Made by a program: the position numbers and the translations under genes | Assembly: GCF_002917105.1 (NCBI RefSeq) | Contig: NZ_PQFZ01000003.1 | Location: 91,808 to 155,807 of the forward strand | DNA from: Allobosea psychrotolerans | GTDB lineage: Bacteria > Pseudomonadota > Alphaproteobacteria > Rhizobiales > Beijerinckiaceae | Direction of reading: 5' to 3' | Length of the DNA: 64,000 bases | The notes under the pieces: generated by a model | Told to the model about the DNA's origin: nothing | Database searches by the model: none | Seen by the model: the letters and a program-made list of their open reading frames with translations, nothing else | Shown here: in pieces, positions 8,568 through 19,719 of the stretch | Layout: each line of letters begins with the position of its first letter | How positions within the stretch are numbered: position 1 is the stretch's first letter

Positions 8568-9707
8568 TCAGGCGGCAGCCTTCTCCACCGCCCGCATGAC
8601 CCGCAGCGTGTTGCCGCCGGCAAGCTTCTCCAGGTTGTCTTCCGACCAGCCACGCCGGATCAACTCCGCGATCAGCGAGGGGAAGACCGTGGTGTCCTCG
8701 AGCCCATCGGGATTGACCCAGCCGAAGAAGTCCGAGCCGACGCCGATATGGTCGTGGCCGATGCGCTTGGCGAGATAGTCGAGATGGTCGCAATATTGCG
8801 GCAGCGTCGCCTTGGGGCGAGGCCCCGCCTTGCGTTCGATCTCCTGTTCCGCCTTGGCGTAATCGAGCCCTTCGGGCGTCTTGCCGTACTGGTCCTTGAC
8901 CGGGCGGTGCCAGTCGCGCGCGGCCTGGCTGATGAAATCGGGCACGAAGGTCGCCATCACCACGCCGCCATTGCCAGCGACGCGGTCGAGCACGTCGTCA
9001 GGGACGTTGCGCGGGTGGTCGCAAAGCGAAAACGCGTTGGAATGTGACCAGACGACCGGTGCGCTTGTGACGTCGAGCGTGTCGTGCATCACCTTGGGCG
9101 AGACATGGGCGAGGTCGACGACCATGCCGAGCTTGTTCATGCGCGCGACGACCTGCTTGCCGAAGGCGCTGAGGCCGTTGTGCCTTGGGGCGTCGGTCGC
9201 GGAATCGCACCAATCATGCGTACCGTTGTGGCAAAGTGTCATCAGCCGGACGCCGAGATCGTAATAGGCGTCGAGCGCATCGAGCTCGTTGTCGAGCGCC
9301 GAGCCATTCTCGATCGTCATGAACAGCGCGATCTTTCCCTCGGCTTTGGCTGCGGCGACGTCGGCGGCCGAGAGGCCGGGGCGGAAGGCGTCCGAATGGC
9401 GCTTCAGGATGTCGCGCATCAGCGCGATCTGGGCGAGCGCGAAGCCGGCGGGCTTGGGATGGTTGGGCGGCACATAGGCCGCGAAGAACTGCCCGGCGAG
9501 CTTGCCGGCCCGCATGCGCGGAATGTCGGTGTCGACCTCGGGATGCACCCTGGCGAGATCATAGGCCGCGACATCGCCCTTGGCGTTACGATCGAGCCTG
9601 ATGACATAGGGCAGGTCGTTATGGCCGTCGATCATCGGCGCGCGGTCGAGCAGCGCAAGCGCCGCAGTGTAGGCATTGTCCTGAACGGGAGCTTCGGCGA
9701 GGGCCAT
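8568..9707 (-). CDS. Membrane-dipeptidase family (M19) zinc peptidase
   Basis: 379 residues. Renal dipeptidase-like amidohydrolase: HND motif (MIDGHNDLP, metal ligands near residues 29 and 31), TIENGSAL with the bridging Glu, [28 protein letters not shown] and GSDFFGW supply the remaining metal and substrate residues. The family cleaves dipeptides, often with a D-residue at the C-terminal side. ATG 9707 has AAGG about 6 bases upstream and is preferred to ATG 9743. A DadA-like D-amino acid dehydrogenase lies upstream on the same strand, which would fit release and oxidation of D-amino acids, though 178 bases separate them. Confidence 0.9.
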   Translation of the reverse strand: MALAEAPVQDNAYTAALALLDRAPMIDGHNDLPYVIRLDRNAKGDVAAYDLARVHPEVDTDIPRMRAGKLAGQFFAAYVPPNHPKPAGFALAQIALMRDILKRHSDAFRPGLSAADVAAAKAEGKIALFMTIENGSALDNELDALDAYYDLGVRLMTLCHNGTHDWCDSATDAPRHNGLSAFGKQVVARMNKLGMVVDLAHVSPKVMHDTLDVTSAPVVWSHSNAFSLCDHPRNVPDDVLDRVAGNGGVVMATFVPDFISQAARDWHRPVKDQYGKTPEGLDYAKAEQEIERKAGPRPKATLPQYCDHLDYLAKRIGHDHIGVGSDFFGWVNPDGLEDTTVFPSLIAELIRRGWSEDNLEKLAGGNTLRVMRAVEKAAA

Positions 9708-9885
9708 GGCGCAACCTTGTGCTGGAATCGAGAGCAGCGGCAATGGTGGCAGGTCGCGGAGCGCGAGGCGAGGGCGCGCGCTGCAGGGCTGTCATCCCGC
9801 ACGCGCCGCGGCACGACGTGCTGCTGCGCGGATGCGGGACGTTCTTAAGTTTAAGGAGGGCCCTGTCGCGACGCGATGACGCCGC

Positions 9886-11133
9886 CTAGCCGAACCGCGC
9901 AGCCGAGAACGGCGTCGGGTCAACGAAGACCTTTTGGCCGGTCACCATCTCGGCGATCATCCGGCCCGTGACGGCGGCCAGCGTCAGGCCGTGATGGGCA
10001 TGGCCGATCGAGAACCACAGATTCTTGTGCTTCGGCGCGGGGCCGATGATCGGCATCATGTCGGGAGTGCAGGGCCGGCGGCCGAGCCAGGGCTCGGCAT
10101 CGACCCGCTCGCCAAGCGGGAACAGTGTCCTGGCGATCGGCTCGGCGCGGGCGAGCTGGACCGGCGTCTTGGGCGCATCGCGATCGGCGAATTCGGCGCC
10201 CGTCGTCAGGCGGATGCCCTGCAGCATCGGCGCGAGGAAATAGCCGCGCTCGGTGTCGAGCACCGGGTGGTTGAGCACGGCGTTGCCTTGCGCCTTGTAA
10301 TGCATGTGGTAGCCGCGTTTGACCGCGAGCGGCAGATGGTAGCCGAGCTTCGTGGTCACCACATCGGCCCAGGGGCCGAGCGCGACGACGGCGTCCTTGG
10401 CCTGGGCCTTGGTGCCATCAGTGAGCGTCACGCTCCAGCCGGCGGCGTCCTGCACCAGCGTGCCGGCGTCGCCGAGTGCGAGCTTGCCGCCGAGCTCCTC
10501 GAACCGCGCGACATAGGCCTTGGACAGGCCCAGCGGATCGACCACCGTCACCGGGTCGGTCCAGTGCAGGCCGCCGATCAGGCTCTGGTCGAGATGCGGT
10601 TCCTCGCTGCGCAAGGTGGCGACGTCGAGCGCACGGTAGTTCAGACCGAAATCGCGCTTCCAGCGCGCGGCCTCCGCCAGGCGCTCGTCCTGCTGGGCTG
10701 CGGTACGGAACACCTTCATCCAGCCCTTGCGGCGCAGCAGATTGGTCGCGCCGGCTTCCTGCGCAAGCGCGTCATGCTCGCTGACGCAATGCTCGATCAG
10801 CGTCGCATACTTATGAGCGATGGCCTCATGCTGCGAGGCGCGCGAATGCATCCAGTACGACCACAGGAAGGGCGCGAGCTTGGGGATCGCGTTCCAATGG
10901 TAATGCGCATCGATGGTGTTGTTCATCGCGTAGCGGATGAGCGCGCCGAAATCATGCGGGAAGCCGTAGGGGTAGACGCCCTCGCGCTGGATCAGCCCGG
11001 CATTGCCGTAGCTCGTCTCCTGGCCCGGGCTGCGCTTGTCGACGAGCAGCACGGAGCGGCCCGCCTTTTGCAGATGCAGCGCCACCGAGATGCCGACGAT
11101 CCCTGCGCCGAGGACGATGGTATCCGTCTGCAT
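9886..11133 (-). CDS. DadA-like D-amino acid dehydrogenase (FAD)
   Basis: 415 residues. The N-terminal FAD Rossmann motif is IVLGAGIVGISVALHLQKAG with the ribose-binding acidic residue in LLVDKRSPGQETSYGNAG; the C-terminus has GHAHHGLTLAAVTGRMIAEM. This is the DAO/DadA family, which oxidises D-amino acids (or related N-substituted amino acids) to 2-oxo acids. ATG 11133 is preceded by GGCAGGAG and is the clear start. It precedes the M19 dipeptidase on the same strand. The window holds a second paralogue at 24907-26139 in the hydroxyproline cluster. Confidence 0.85.
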   Translation of the reverse strand: MQTDTIVLGAGIVGISVALHLQKAGRSVLLVDKRSPGQETSYGNAGLIQREGVYPYGFPHDFGALIRYAMNNTIDAHYHWNAIPKLAPFLWSYWMHSRASQHEAIAHKYATLIEHCVSEHDALAQEAGATNLLRRKGWMKVFRTAAQQDERLAEAARWKRDFGLNYRALDVATLRSEEPHLDQSLIGGLHWTDPVTVVDPLGLSKAYVARFEELGGKLALGDAGTLVQDAAGWSVTLTDGTKAQAKDAVVALGPWADVVTTKLGYHLPLAVKRGYHMHYKAQGNAVLNHPVLDTERGYFLAPMLQGIRLTTGAEFADRDAPKTPVQLARAEPIARTLFPLGERVDAEPWLGRRPCTPDMMPIIGPAPKHKNLWFSIGHAHHGLTLAAVTGRMIAEMVTGQKVFVDPTPFSAARFG

Positions 11134-11391
11134 CTTGTGCTCCTGCCAGCCTTTACCGCAGCAAAATAGCCGTTTGCGGGGCGATGTCAGCGCCACGACG
11201 CATTTTTGCGGCCTTGCCGCCAAAGTTTCGCAAGATTTGCGCCAATCGGCGATAAGCTGCGGGCTTGCCTCGCTTTGCCGGCTTTTTCTCGCAATTTTCT
11301 GCGCACGCAGGACGGGCCTGCGGCGATAGCGGGTGACGCAAGGCACCAGATCGGCGAGTGTCGCGGCCCTTCCAGTCCAAGCCGAGCCTTC

Positions 11392-12357
11392 ATGCTTTCG
11401 CGTTTTGCCGCTTCAATCGCCGCCGCTTTGGCCTGGCTCGGCCGTCATGGCACGCAAGGTTTTGCGCTCTCGATCTTCCTCGGACTGGCCCTGCCGCAGT
11501 TCTCGGCTGCGGCGCGCCCGGTGCTGCCGGTCACGATCTTCTGCTTCACCACGATCGTGTTCATGCGGGCCGATCTCGGCATCATCGCCGGGCTCGTGCG
11601 GCGGCCGGGCAAGCTCATCCTCTCCTGTCTCTGGCTGGTCGCGGCGCCGGTCCTGCTGATCGGCGGGGCCTTCCTCCTGCTTGGTCGGGAGGCGCTCGAT
11701 CCCGGGCTTCTGCTCGGGCTCGCCATCATGGGTGCCGCGCCGCCGATCATGTCGTCGCCGGCGGTCGCGATCCTCTATGGCTTCGAGCCGTCGCTGATCA
11801 TCGCCTGCGTCATCCTGACCACGATCATCAGCCCTGTCGTCGCGCCCTTCCTGGTCGAATTGCTGGCGGGCGCCGCGGTGCCGCTCGACAGCTGGGTCCT
11901 GGCGTTCAGGCTTCTGCTCTTCGTCGGCGGCGGCATGGCGGTCGCGGCAGCGCTACGGACCTGGCTCGGCGTCGAGCGGATCAAGGGGATGAAGGCCAAT
12001 CTCGATGGTTTTGGCGTGCTGATGTATTTCATCTTCGCCATCGCGGCGATGGATGGCGTCACGCAGGCGGCGATCGACGATCCCAAGCGCGTCCTGCTCT
12101 TCCTGGCCTGCGTCTTCGCGGTCTCCGGCTTCGGGCTGCTTGCCGCCTATCTCGCCTTGCGCCGCCTGCCGGCCTCGGAGCGCTTCATGATCGGCTACGG
12201 CTCAGGCCAGCGGAACATGGGCATGATCGTTGCGGCGCTGGGAGCCGGCGTGCCGCCCTCGACCTTCCTGTTCTTTGCCCTGGCGCAGTTCCCGATCTAT
12301 CTGCAGCCTTGGCTGCTGCGCGGTCTTGCGGCGCGTATTCGCCGCACGGAGGCTTGA
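11392..12357 (+). CDS. Bile acid:sodium symporter-like (SBF family) membrane protein
   Basis: 321 residues, almost entirely hydrophobic with about nine or ten membrane segments. Landmarks are PVTIFCFTTIVFMRADL, MGAAPPIMSSPAVAILYG (first crossover motif), TTIISPVVAPFLVELL and GYGSGQRNMGMIVAALGAG (second crossover). This two-repeat layout with helix-breaking crossover motifs is typical of the SBF/BASS fold, which imports organic anions with Na+. Substrate unknown. I chose ATG 11392 since the upstream open frame (from 11206) is intergenic in character. Confidence 0.75.
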   Translation: MLSRFAASIAAALAWLGRHGTQGFALSIFLGLALPQFSAAARPVLPVTIFCFTTIVFMRADLGIIAGLVRRPGKLILSCLWLVAAPVLLIGGAFLLLGREALDPGLLLGLAIMGAAPPIMSSPAVAILYGFEPSLIIACVILTTIISPVVAPFLVELLAGAAVPLDSWVLAFRLLLFVGGGMAVAAALRTWLGVERIKGMKANLDGFGVLMYFIFAIAAMDGVTQAAIDDPKRVLLFLACVFAVSGFGLLAAYLALRRLPASERFMIGYGSGQRNMGMIVAALGAGVPPSTFLFFALAQFPIYLQPWLLRGLAARIRRTEA

Positions 12358-12439
12358 AGTCTAAGGTTTGAAGTCTCCTGCCGCGAGCTGACGGCTGGCT
12401 TTGCGAAGGTCGCCCCAACGTAACCGGGGCCTCGCCGTC

Positions 12440-13117
12440 ATGATCACGCTCTATTCTGGGCCGCTCAGCCTGTTCTCCCGCAAGGTCGAGATCGCGCTGC
12501 GAGAGAAGGCGCTGCCATTTGAGCGCATCATGGTGCCCTTCAACCAAACCACGGGCTACGACCCAAAGCACCCGGAGGTGCTGGCGCTTAACCCCAAGGC
12601 GCAGGTGCCCGTGCTGAGCGATGCCGGGCTTGTGCTCTACGACTCGACGATCATCCTGGAATATCTCGATGAGGCCTATCCGCAGCCGCCGCTGTTTCCG
12701 GCAACGCCGGCCGAGAGGGCACGCTGCCGGCTCGATGAACTCTTTGCCGACGAGATCATGCTGGCGGGCTTGAAGCCCCTGATGCACCGCACCGGCCCCC
12801 GCGCTGCGGATGCGAACCGCCGCGCCGCGCAGGATGCCGACGCGCTGATCGCTGAGGACGTGCTGGCCGGTCATTATTGCGAGCTTGAGGAACGTCTTGC
12901 GGGGCGTGAATTCTTCGGCTCCAGCGTCTGCGTCGCCGATATTGCCCTATTCATGAGCGTGCTGTTCTCGCTGCGGCTGGGCGGGCCTTCGCTAGCACGC
13001 CATCCGGCCCTTGCCGACTGGTTCGTGCGATTGAACCGCCGGCCCGCCTTCGCCGCGGCTGCCGAGGAGATCGCGGAAGCCGACAGGCGCCTGTCGGTTC
13101 CTGTGGTACGGCGCTGA
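12440..13117 (+). CDS. Glutathione S-transferase family protein
   Basis: 225 residues. Thioredoxin-like N-terminal domain ([32 protein letters not shown] with cis-Pro, [12 protein letters not shown] as the glutathione gamma-Glu site) and an all-helical C-terminal domain with the N-capping-box-like [11 protein letters not shown]. The first Ser in [10 protein letters not shown] takes the catalytic serine position of bacterial beta/theta-like GSTs. Substrate not predictable. ATG 12440 starts the domain exactly. Short spacing to rpe (53 bases) suggests possible read-through. Confidence 0.85.
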   Translation: MITLYSGPLSLFSRKVEIALREKALPFERIMVPFNQTTGYDPKHPEVLALNPKAQVPVLSDAGLVLYDSTIILEYLDEAYPQPPLFPATPAERARCRLDELFADEIMLAGLKPLMHRTGPRAADANRRAAQDADALIAEDVLAGHYCELEERLAGREFFGSSVCVADIALFMSVLFSLRLGGPSLARHPALADWFVRLNRRPAFAAAAEEIAEADRRLSVPVVRR

Positions 13118-13170
13118 ATTCACGGTCTTGGCGATTGCGAGAGCGGCGCGCGGGCGTTAAACCGCCAGCC

Positions 13171-13854
13171 ATGAGCGCTCCCATCCGCATCGCCCCCTCG
13201 ATCCTCTCGGCCGATTTTTCGAAGCTGGGCGAGGAGGTGCGCGCGATCGACGAGGCGGGGGCCGACTGGATCCATTGCGATGTGATGGATGGGCATTTCG
13301 TGCCCAACATCACCTTCGGGCCGGATGTCCTGAAGGCGATCCGCCCCTGCACCAAGAAGCTCTTCGACGTGCATCTGATGATCGCGCCGGTCGATCCCTA
13401 TGTCGAAGCCTTCGCCAAGGCGGGCGCCGATCTGATCTCCTTCCATGTCGAGGCCGGGCCGCATCCTCACCGGACGCTGCAGACGATCCGGGGCCATGGC
13501 AAGCAGGCCGGCATCGTGCTCAATCCCGGCACGCATGAAAGCGCCATCGAGCCGCTGCTCGACGATCTCGACCTGATCCTGCTGATGACGGTCAATCCCG
13601 GCTTCGGCGGGCAGAGCTTCATCCGCTCCGTGCTCGAGAAGATCGCCCGGGTGCGGGCCATGATCGGCGAGCGGCCGATCGCACTCGAAATCGATGGCGG
13701 GGCTAGCCCTGAGACCGCGCCGCTCGCGGCAAAGGCCGGAGCGAATGTTCTCGTCGCCGGCTCTGCCGTGTTCAAGGGCGGGCCTGCCGCCTATGCCCAG
13801 AATATCTCCGCGATCCGCAAGGCGGCCGAAGCCGGGCGCGGGCAGTGGGTTTGA
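13171..13854 (+). CDS. rpe: Ribulose-phosphate 3-epimerase
   Basis: 227 residues. Interconverts D-ribulose 5-phosphate and D-xylulose 5-phosphate in the pentose phosphate and Calvin pathways. TIM barrel with [34 protein letters not shown] (metal-binding His and Asp), [27 protein letters not shown] and LEIDGGAS (second catalytic Asp). Length and motifs are canonical. A large palindromic repeat lies between it and purB. Confidence 0.96.
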   Translation: MSAPIRIAPSILSADFSKLGEEVRAIDEAGADWIHCDVMDGHFVPNITFGPDVLKAIRPCTKKLFDVHLMIAPVDPYVEAFAKAGADLISFHVEAGPHPHRTLQTIRGHGKQAGIVLNPGTHESAIEPLLDDLDLILLMTVNPGFGGQSFIRSVLEKIARVRAMIGERPIALEIDGGASPETAPLAAKAGANVLVAGSAVFKGGPAAYAQNISAIRKAAEAGRGQWV

Positions 13855-13865
13855 GATTTTAGTAC

Positions 13866-13977
13866 AGCCCTCATCCTGAGGAGCCCCGAAGCGGCGTTTC
13901 GAAGGATGATCCAGCGAGCGCCTTCTGGAGCATCCTTCGAGACGCGCTCCTGCAGAGCGCTCCTCAGGATGAGGGCT
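13866..13977. repeat. 112-bp palindromic repeat between rpe and purB
   Basis: The outer arms (13866-13884 and 13959-13977) are a perfect 19-bp inverted repeat, AGCCCTCATCCTGAGGAGC and its complement. Inside, TTTCGAAGGATG pairs imperfectly with CATCCTTCGAGA. I know this as one of the most abundant intergenic palindromes of Rhizobiales. It can fold into a long hairpin and could separate the two transcripts. Confidence 0.85.
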
Positions 13978-13999
13978 TGTTTGTCACAAGGACGAGACG

Positions 14000-15307
<1,308 letters not shown>

Positions 15308-15913
15308 GTGGCTGACGATCACATCGTTCGTCATCTGCCTGATGTGATCACGCACAACTACGATCCTGATCTGGGTCGGTTTCGGAATCTTTGCAGCCTG
15401 TCGGACAGCGAGGCGGGAGATGTCCTTGCTGCGATCAATGCGTCAGGGCGAAGGGTCGTCAAACCCAACTACCTGATCCGTCGTCGCCGGACCGAAGCCT
15501 GGTTGTTGTCTGAGAGAACCCGAAAGCTTGGAGCTCCGCATCTCCGGCGTCCGATCTATTTCTTTTTCGGCGATAAGGCGGACGGAGCTGATCCGTCTCG
15601 ACCGGCATCGGTGGTTTTGCCGCTGGCGGCTTTTGCCGACGACGTGCTGACTTTCACCTATCCGGACAGCATGGCGAGCCTGCCGCTGGCGACGCGATCG
15701 GAGCATCGCGCAGAGCGGAAGCCCTATCATGGACAGGTTTTCACGCTCAGCGAGATTCAGGACGTGGTCGCGACTTTCGGAATGCCCGTGAATTCAACGA
15801 CGGGCGATCCTGCCACGAGATTTGATCGCTTCATCGAGGTGCCGGTTTGGGATGATCGACCCCTGCAAGTTCTCTTGAATCAACCAGTCAACCAGTTTAA
15901 ATTCCTCTTATGA
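15308..15913 (+). CDS. Unknown 201-residue protein coupled to Phd/VapC pair
   Basis: I do not recognise the family. The start is GTG immediately after the purB stop, with GAGGGGTGA as a possible ribosome site inside the purB end. No signal peptide or membrane segment is visible. Notable stretches are VKPNYLIRRRRTEAWL (basic, possibly nucleic-acid binding), PIYFFFGDKADG, FTYPDSMASLPLATRSEH and RKPYHGQVFTLSEI. The stop overlaps the antitoxin start by 4 bases (ATGA), so the two are translationally coupled. Codon use looks less GC-rich than in purB, which suggests acquisition with the toxin-antitoxin genes. Confidence 0.6.
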   Translation: MADDHIVRHLPDVITHNYDPDLGRFRNLCSLSDSEAGDVLAAINASGRRVVKPNYLIRRRRTEAWLLSERTRKLGAPHLRRPIYFFFGDKADGADPSRPASVVLPLAAFADDVLTFTYPDSMASLPLATRSEHRAERKPYHGQVFTLSEIQDVVATFGMPVNSTTGDPATRFDRFIEVPVWDDRPLQVLLNQPVNQFKFLL

Positions 15914-16188
15914 TCACCGTCGGTGCCTTTGAAGCCAAGACCAAATTCTCCGAGCTGCTCGACCGCGTCGAGCGGGGCGAGGAGATCGTGATCACGCGCC
16001 ATGGTCAGAGGGTGGCTCGCATCATCAGTGATCCGCCGATTGACGCCATGGCCGAGCAGAAGGTGCGCGAGGCCAAGGCGGCAGAGGTCATGGCCGAGTT
16101 TGCACGCGTCAGGGAGATGCTGCGGGCCGGAGGCGTGAGTTTCACGGTTGATGATATTCTTTCCGCGAGAGATGAAGGCCGGCGTTGA
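15910..16188 (+). CDS. Phd/YefM-family antitoxin
   Basis: 92 residues. N-terminal Phd/YefM fold: VGAFEAKTKFSELLDRVERGEEIVITRHGQRVARI is the DNA-binding dimer domain that represses its own operon. The C-terminal part (FARVREMLRAGGVSFTVDDIL) should wrap the toxin. It overlaps both neighbours: ATGA with the upstream unknown gene and TGATG with the PIN toxin, so three genes form one translational chain. Confidence 0.88.
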   Translation: MITVGAFEAKTKFSELLDRVERGEEIVITRHGQRVARIISDPPIDAMAEQKVREAKAAEVMAEFARVREMLRAGGVSFTVDDILSARDEGRR

Positions 16189-16592
16189 TGGCGGTTTTCG
16201 ATGCATCGGTCGTTGTCGCGGCGATGTCGCCCGATGAGGGGCAGTCGCGAGCTGTCGCAGCGCTTGCGCCTTATCTCGGTGGCGGCGGCTTGGTTCCCGG
16301 TCTCTGGTCTCTTGAAGTGGCGAATGTTCTGCTTACGAAACGTCGAAGGGGTGTCCTTACTCCCGACCATGTCGATGCTGTATGGCGCGCAATCATGCGC
16401 ATTCCCGTCGAGACGCATCATGCGGCTGCCGCAGAGGTTCAATCCGCCGTGATGCCGCTGGCCGCATTGCATGGCCTGACGAGCTATGACGCCTGCTATC
16501 TCGAACTCGCGCTACGATTTACCGTACCTCTCGCCACCCTCGACAGTAAACTGATCGCGGCTGCGCGAGCTGAAGGCGTCACGGTTCTATAA
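16188..16592 (+). CDS. vapC: PIN-domain ribonuclease toxin (VapC)
   Basis: 134 residues. PIN fold with the acidic Mg2+-binding set: Asp in VFDASVVVA, Glu in SLEVANVLL, Asp in LTSYDACYLEL and Asp in ATLDSKLIAAA. VapC toxins cleave tRNA or rRNA when released from antitoxin. The ATG at 16188 shares its A with the antitoxin stop; the TTG at 16185 is less likely. All active-site residues are present, so it should be functional. Confidence 0.9.
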   Translation: MAVFDASVVVAAMSPDEGQSRAVAALAPYLGGGGLVPGLWSLEVANVLLTKRRRGVLTPDHVDAVWRAIMRIPVETHHAAAAEVQSAVMPLAALHGLTSYDACYLELALRFTVPLATLDSKLIAAARAEGVTVL

Positions 16593-16595
16593 GCG

Positions 16596-17150
16596 ATGAA
16601 ATCCTCCGAAGCCGACATCCTCATCATCCCCGGCTGGTCCGGGTCCGGGCCTGATCATTGGCAGAGCCGCTGGGAGGCCAGGCTTCCGACGGCGCGTCGC
16701 GTCGAGCAGGCGGATTGGCTCAGGCCGCAGCGCGAGGAATGGGCTGGCCGCATCGTCGAGGCGGTGCGGGCCGCCACGCGCCCCGTGGTGCTGGTCGCGC
16801 ATTCGGCCGGCGTCAGCGCGGTCGCGCATGCGGCGGAGCATCTGAGGCCCGGCGAGGTCGCGGGAGGGTTTTTGGTCTCTCCCGCGTCGGAGGACGCCAA
16901 GCGCGCCCTTCCGGATATGGAAGCCGCGTTCGCCATGCATCGGCGCGAGACACTGCCGTTCCCGGCCACGGTCATCGCCAGCGCGACCGATCCCTATTGT
17001 TCGCAGGACGAGGCGAGAGCGCTGGCGGAAGCCTGGGGCGCGACCTTCGTCGACGCCGGCGACAGCGGCCACCTCAACAGTGATTCCGGGCATGGCCCCT
17101 GGCCGGACGGGCTCCTGCAGTTCGCAAGCTTTCTCAGGCGCTTGGGCTGA
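16596..17150 (+). CDS. RBBP9/YdeN-type serine hydrolase
   Basis: 184 residues, small alpha/beta hydrolase. Oxyanion region IIPGWSGSGPDHWQSRW, nucleophile elbow AHSAG (Ser near residue 70), late acidic residue in SATDPYCS and catalytic His in DSGHLNSDSGHGPWPDG. This matches the RBBP9/YdeN family in full length. Substrate unknown. It begins 3 bases after vapC, which suggests read-through from the toxin-antitoxin chain, though functional linkage is doubtful. Confidence 0.85.
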   Translation: MKSSEADILIIPGWSGSGPDHWQSRWEARLPTARRVEQADWLRPQREEWAGRIVEAVRAATRPVVLVAHSAGVSAVAHAAEHLRPGEVAGGFLVSPASEDAKRALPDMEAAFAMHRRETLPFPATVIASATDPYCSQDEARALAEAWGATFVDAGDSGHLNSDSGHGPWPDGLLQFASFLRRLG

Positions 17151-17172
17151 GTCGCTGCGGGTTTGATTCAAT

Positions 17173-17276
17173 CGTCATTGCGGCGCGCGAGCGAACTCAA
17201 TCCGGGAGGTCTTACACAGTCCCCTTGGGTTGCCACGCGCCTGAATTGCTCGTCGCTTTCGCTCCTCGCAATGACG
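17173..17276. repeat. CGTCATTGCG-type palindromic repeat
   Basis: CGTCATTGCG at 17173-17182 and CGCAATGACG at 17267-17276 bound an imperfect inverted repeat with inner AATCCGGGAGG and GAATTGCTCGTCGC segments. I recognise a common rhizobial repeat family. It lies between convergent units. A diverged relative is at 42440-42525. Confidence 0.65.
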
Positions 17277-17306
17277 CGAATGTCCGGTTCGGGCCCCCAG
17301 AACAAA

Positions 17307-17332
17307 ACCGCCCCGGATTGCTCCGGGGCGGT
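17307..17332 (-). terminator. Intrinsic terminator of livK / liv operon
   Basis: ACCGCCCCGGA-TTGC-TCCGGGGCGGT is a perfect 11-bp stem. Read on the minus strand it is followed by TTTTG and lies 35 bases after the livK stop codon. Confidence 0.85.
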
Positions 17333-17366
17333 CTCGTTTCAGCCAGATGGCGATCAGCCGACGAGA

Positions 17367-18482
17367 TCAATTCTCGACATAGGTGATCTTGCCGTCGGCG
17401 CCCTTCTTCCAGGTGTACATGGTGTAGTCGGGGCGGGTGATGTCGCCCTTCTTGTCGTAGCTGATGTCGCCGATCACGGTCTTGAAGGTCTTGCCCGAGC
17501 GCATGTACTCGGAGACCTTCTTGGGATCGAGCGACTTGGCGCCTTCGGCTGCCTGCTTGAGGATCTCGACGGCGGCGTAGGAGTAGAGCGTATATGCCTC
17601 CGGCTTGAACTTGCGGGCCTCGAACTTCTTGAGGATGGCCGCGGCTTCAGGACGCTTCTGCGGGTCCGGCGGGAAGGTCATCAGCGTGCCTTCGACGCCG
17701 GGTCCGCCGATCGTGGCGAACTCGTCGGTGGTGATGCCGTCGCCCGAGATCATCACGGTCTTCAGGCCCTGGTCGCGCATCTGGCGCACGATCAGGCCGC
17801 CTTCGGTGTGCAGGCCACCCCAGTAGAGGTAGTCGGCACCGACGGACTTCAGCTTGGAGATCAGCGCCGAATAGTCCTTCTCGCCGGCGTTGACGCCTTC
17901 ATAGAGCACGTCCTTGACGCCCGCCTTGGTCAGGCCCTTGCGGGTCTCGTCGGCAAGGCCCTGGCCGTAGGTCGTCTTGTCGTGGACGACGGCGATCTTC
18001 TTGCCCTTGAGGTTCTTGGCGATATAGGCCGCCGCGACCTCGCCCTGCTGGTCGTCGCGACCGCAGGTGCGGAACACGTTCCAGAGGCCGCGCTCGGTGA
18101 TCTTCGGGTTGGTGGCCGAAGGCGAGATCATCGCGATGCCGTTCTCGGCATAGACTTCCGAGGCCGGCATGGTGACGCCGGAGTTGAAGTGGCCGATCAC
18201 GAACTTGACGCCGTCGCCGACGAACTTGTTGGCGACGGAGACGCCTTGCTTGGGATCGGAGACGTCGTCGCCGACCGACAGCGCGATCTTCTGGCCCAGG
18301 ATGCCGCCAGCCGCGTTGATGTCCTCGATCGCCTGCTCGGTGCCGTTCTTCAGCTGGGCGCCGAAGGCGGCGTTGGGGCCTGTGATCGGTCCGGCGACGC
18401 CGAACTTGATCTGTGCATTCGCCACGCCGGAGAAGGCGAGGACGGCGCCGAGCGCGATACCGCTCAACAGCAGTTTCTTCAT
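17367..18482 (-). CDS. livK: Branched-chain amino acid ABC transporter substrate-binding protein
   Basis: 371 residues. A signal peptide (MKKLLLSGIALGAVLAFSG, cut after ANAQ) delivers a periplasmic type I binding protein. Typical points are IKFGVAGPITGPNAAFGAQ at the N-terminus, PSATNPKITERGLWNVFRT in the ligand cleft and YSYAAVEILKQAAE. It captures Leu/Ile/Val or a related amino acid and hands it to LivHM. The start follows AGGGGAG. It is last in the liv operon after a 129-base gap containing no other gene, which may allow differential expression of the abundant binding protein. Confidence 0.93.
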   Translation of the reverse strand: MKKLLLSGIALGAVLAFSGVANAQIKFGVAGPITGPNAAFGAQLKNGTEQAIEDINAAGGILGQKIALSVGDDVSDPKQGVSVANKFVGDGVKFVIGHFNSGVTMPASEVYAENGIAMISPSATNPKITERGLWNVFRTCGRDDQQGEVAAAYIAKNLKGKKIAVVHDKTTYGQGLADETRKGLTKAGVKDVLYEGVNAGEKDYSALISKLKSVGADYLYWGGLHTEGGLIVRQMRDQGLKTVMISGDGITTDEFATIGGPGVEGTLMTFPPDPQKRPEAAAILKKFEARKFKPEAYTLYSYAAVEILKQAAEGAKSLDPKKVSEYMRSGKTFKTVIGDISYDKKGDITRPDYTMYTWKKGADGKITYVEN

Positions 18483-18611
18483 GAGATCAGACTCCCCTGT
18501 GATTACTATGAACGGGCTGGATGGTCCGCCCGTCTCGGCGCGCGCGGCTACCGTGAAACGCAGTCTTGCGCTTTTTCAACGGTCTGTCACGCGTCAAGCT
18601 CGTCGCCATTT

Positions 18612-18986
18612 TCAGGCTATTTCGGCCCTGATCTTCACGCCTTCGCGCGCTTTCCAGCTGAATGGGCCGGTGCGTTCGAAGAGCCAGCGATATTGGGTCG
18701 TCATCTGTCTGGCGCGGTTGTAGCGCCAGCCGGCGAAGCCGAAAACCATCAGCACGATGGTATCGACGATGTAGTAGTGCAGCGTCAGCAGCGTCGCCTC
18801 GAACAGCGCGAAATGGATGAAGCGCACGGCCAGCCCGAGAACCAGGATGTAGAGCACGAGCTGGAAAGTCGGCTTCCACGCCTTGGCCACGGCGCGGCCC
18901 GACATCCAGGCGAGCCAGCCGCCCATCACCACCGTGACTAGCAGGAACAGCCAGATCGTCGGTTCTTCGTAGAGAATGCCTTGCAT
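18612..18986 (-). CDS. DUF6867-type membrane protein of the liv operon
   Basis: 124 residues with three likely membrane helices (WLFLLVTVVMGGWLAWM, LVLYILVLGLAVRFIHF, YYIVDTIVLMVFGFAGW) and a basic, soluble C-terminus. To my knowledge this small protein (DUF6867) is repeatedly found directly after livF in Hyphomicrobiales. Function is unknown; a role in assembly or regulation of the transporter is inferred from position only. It starts 1 base after the livF stop. Confidence 0.75.
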   Translation of the reverse strand: MQGILYEEPTIWLFLLVTVVMGGWLAWMSGRAVAKAWKPTFQLVLYILVLGLAVRFIHFALFEATLLTLHYYIVDTIVLMVFGFAGWRYNRARQMTTQYRWLFERTGPFSWKAREGVKIRAEIA

Positions 18987-18987
18987 G

Positions 18988-19718
<731 letters not shown>

Positions 19719-19719
<1 letters not shown>

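Noticed and set aside
13866..13977. Insertion sequence remnant with terminal inverted repeats
   Set aside because: It is too short, contains no transposase and matches the form of common rhizobial intergenic palindromes.
17163..18941. 592-codon open frame on the plus strand
   Set aside because: It is the antisense shadow of livK and the DUF6867 gene in a GC-rich genome; it has no domain and livK is unmistakable.
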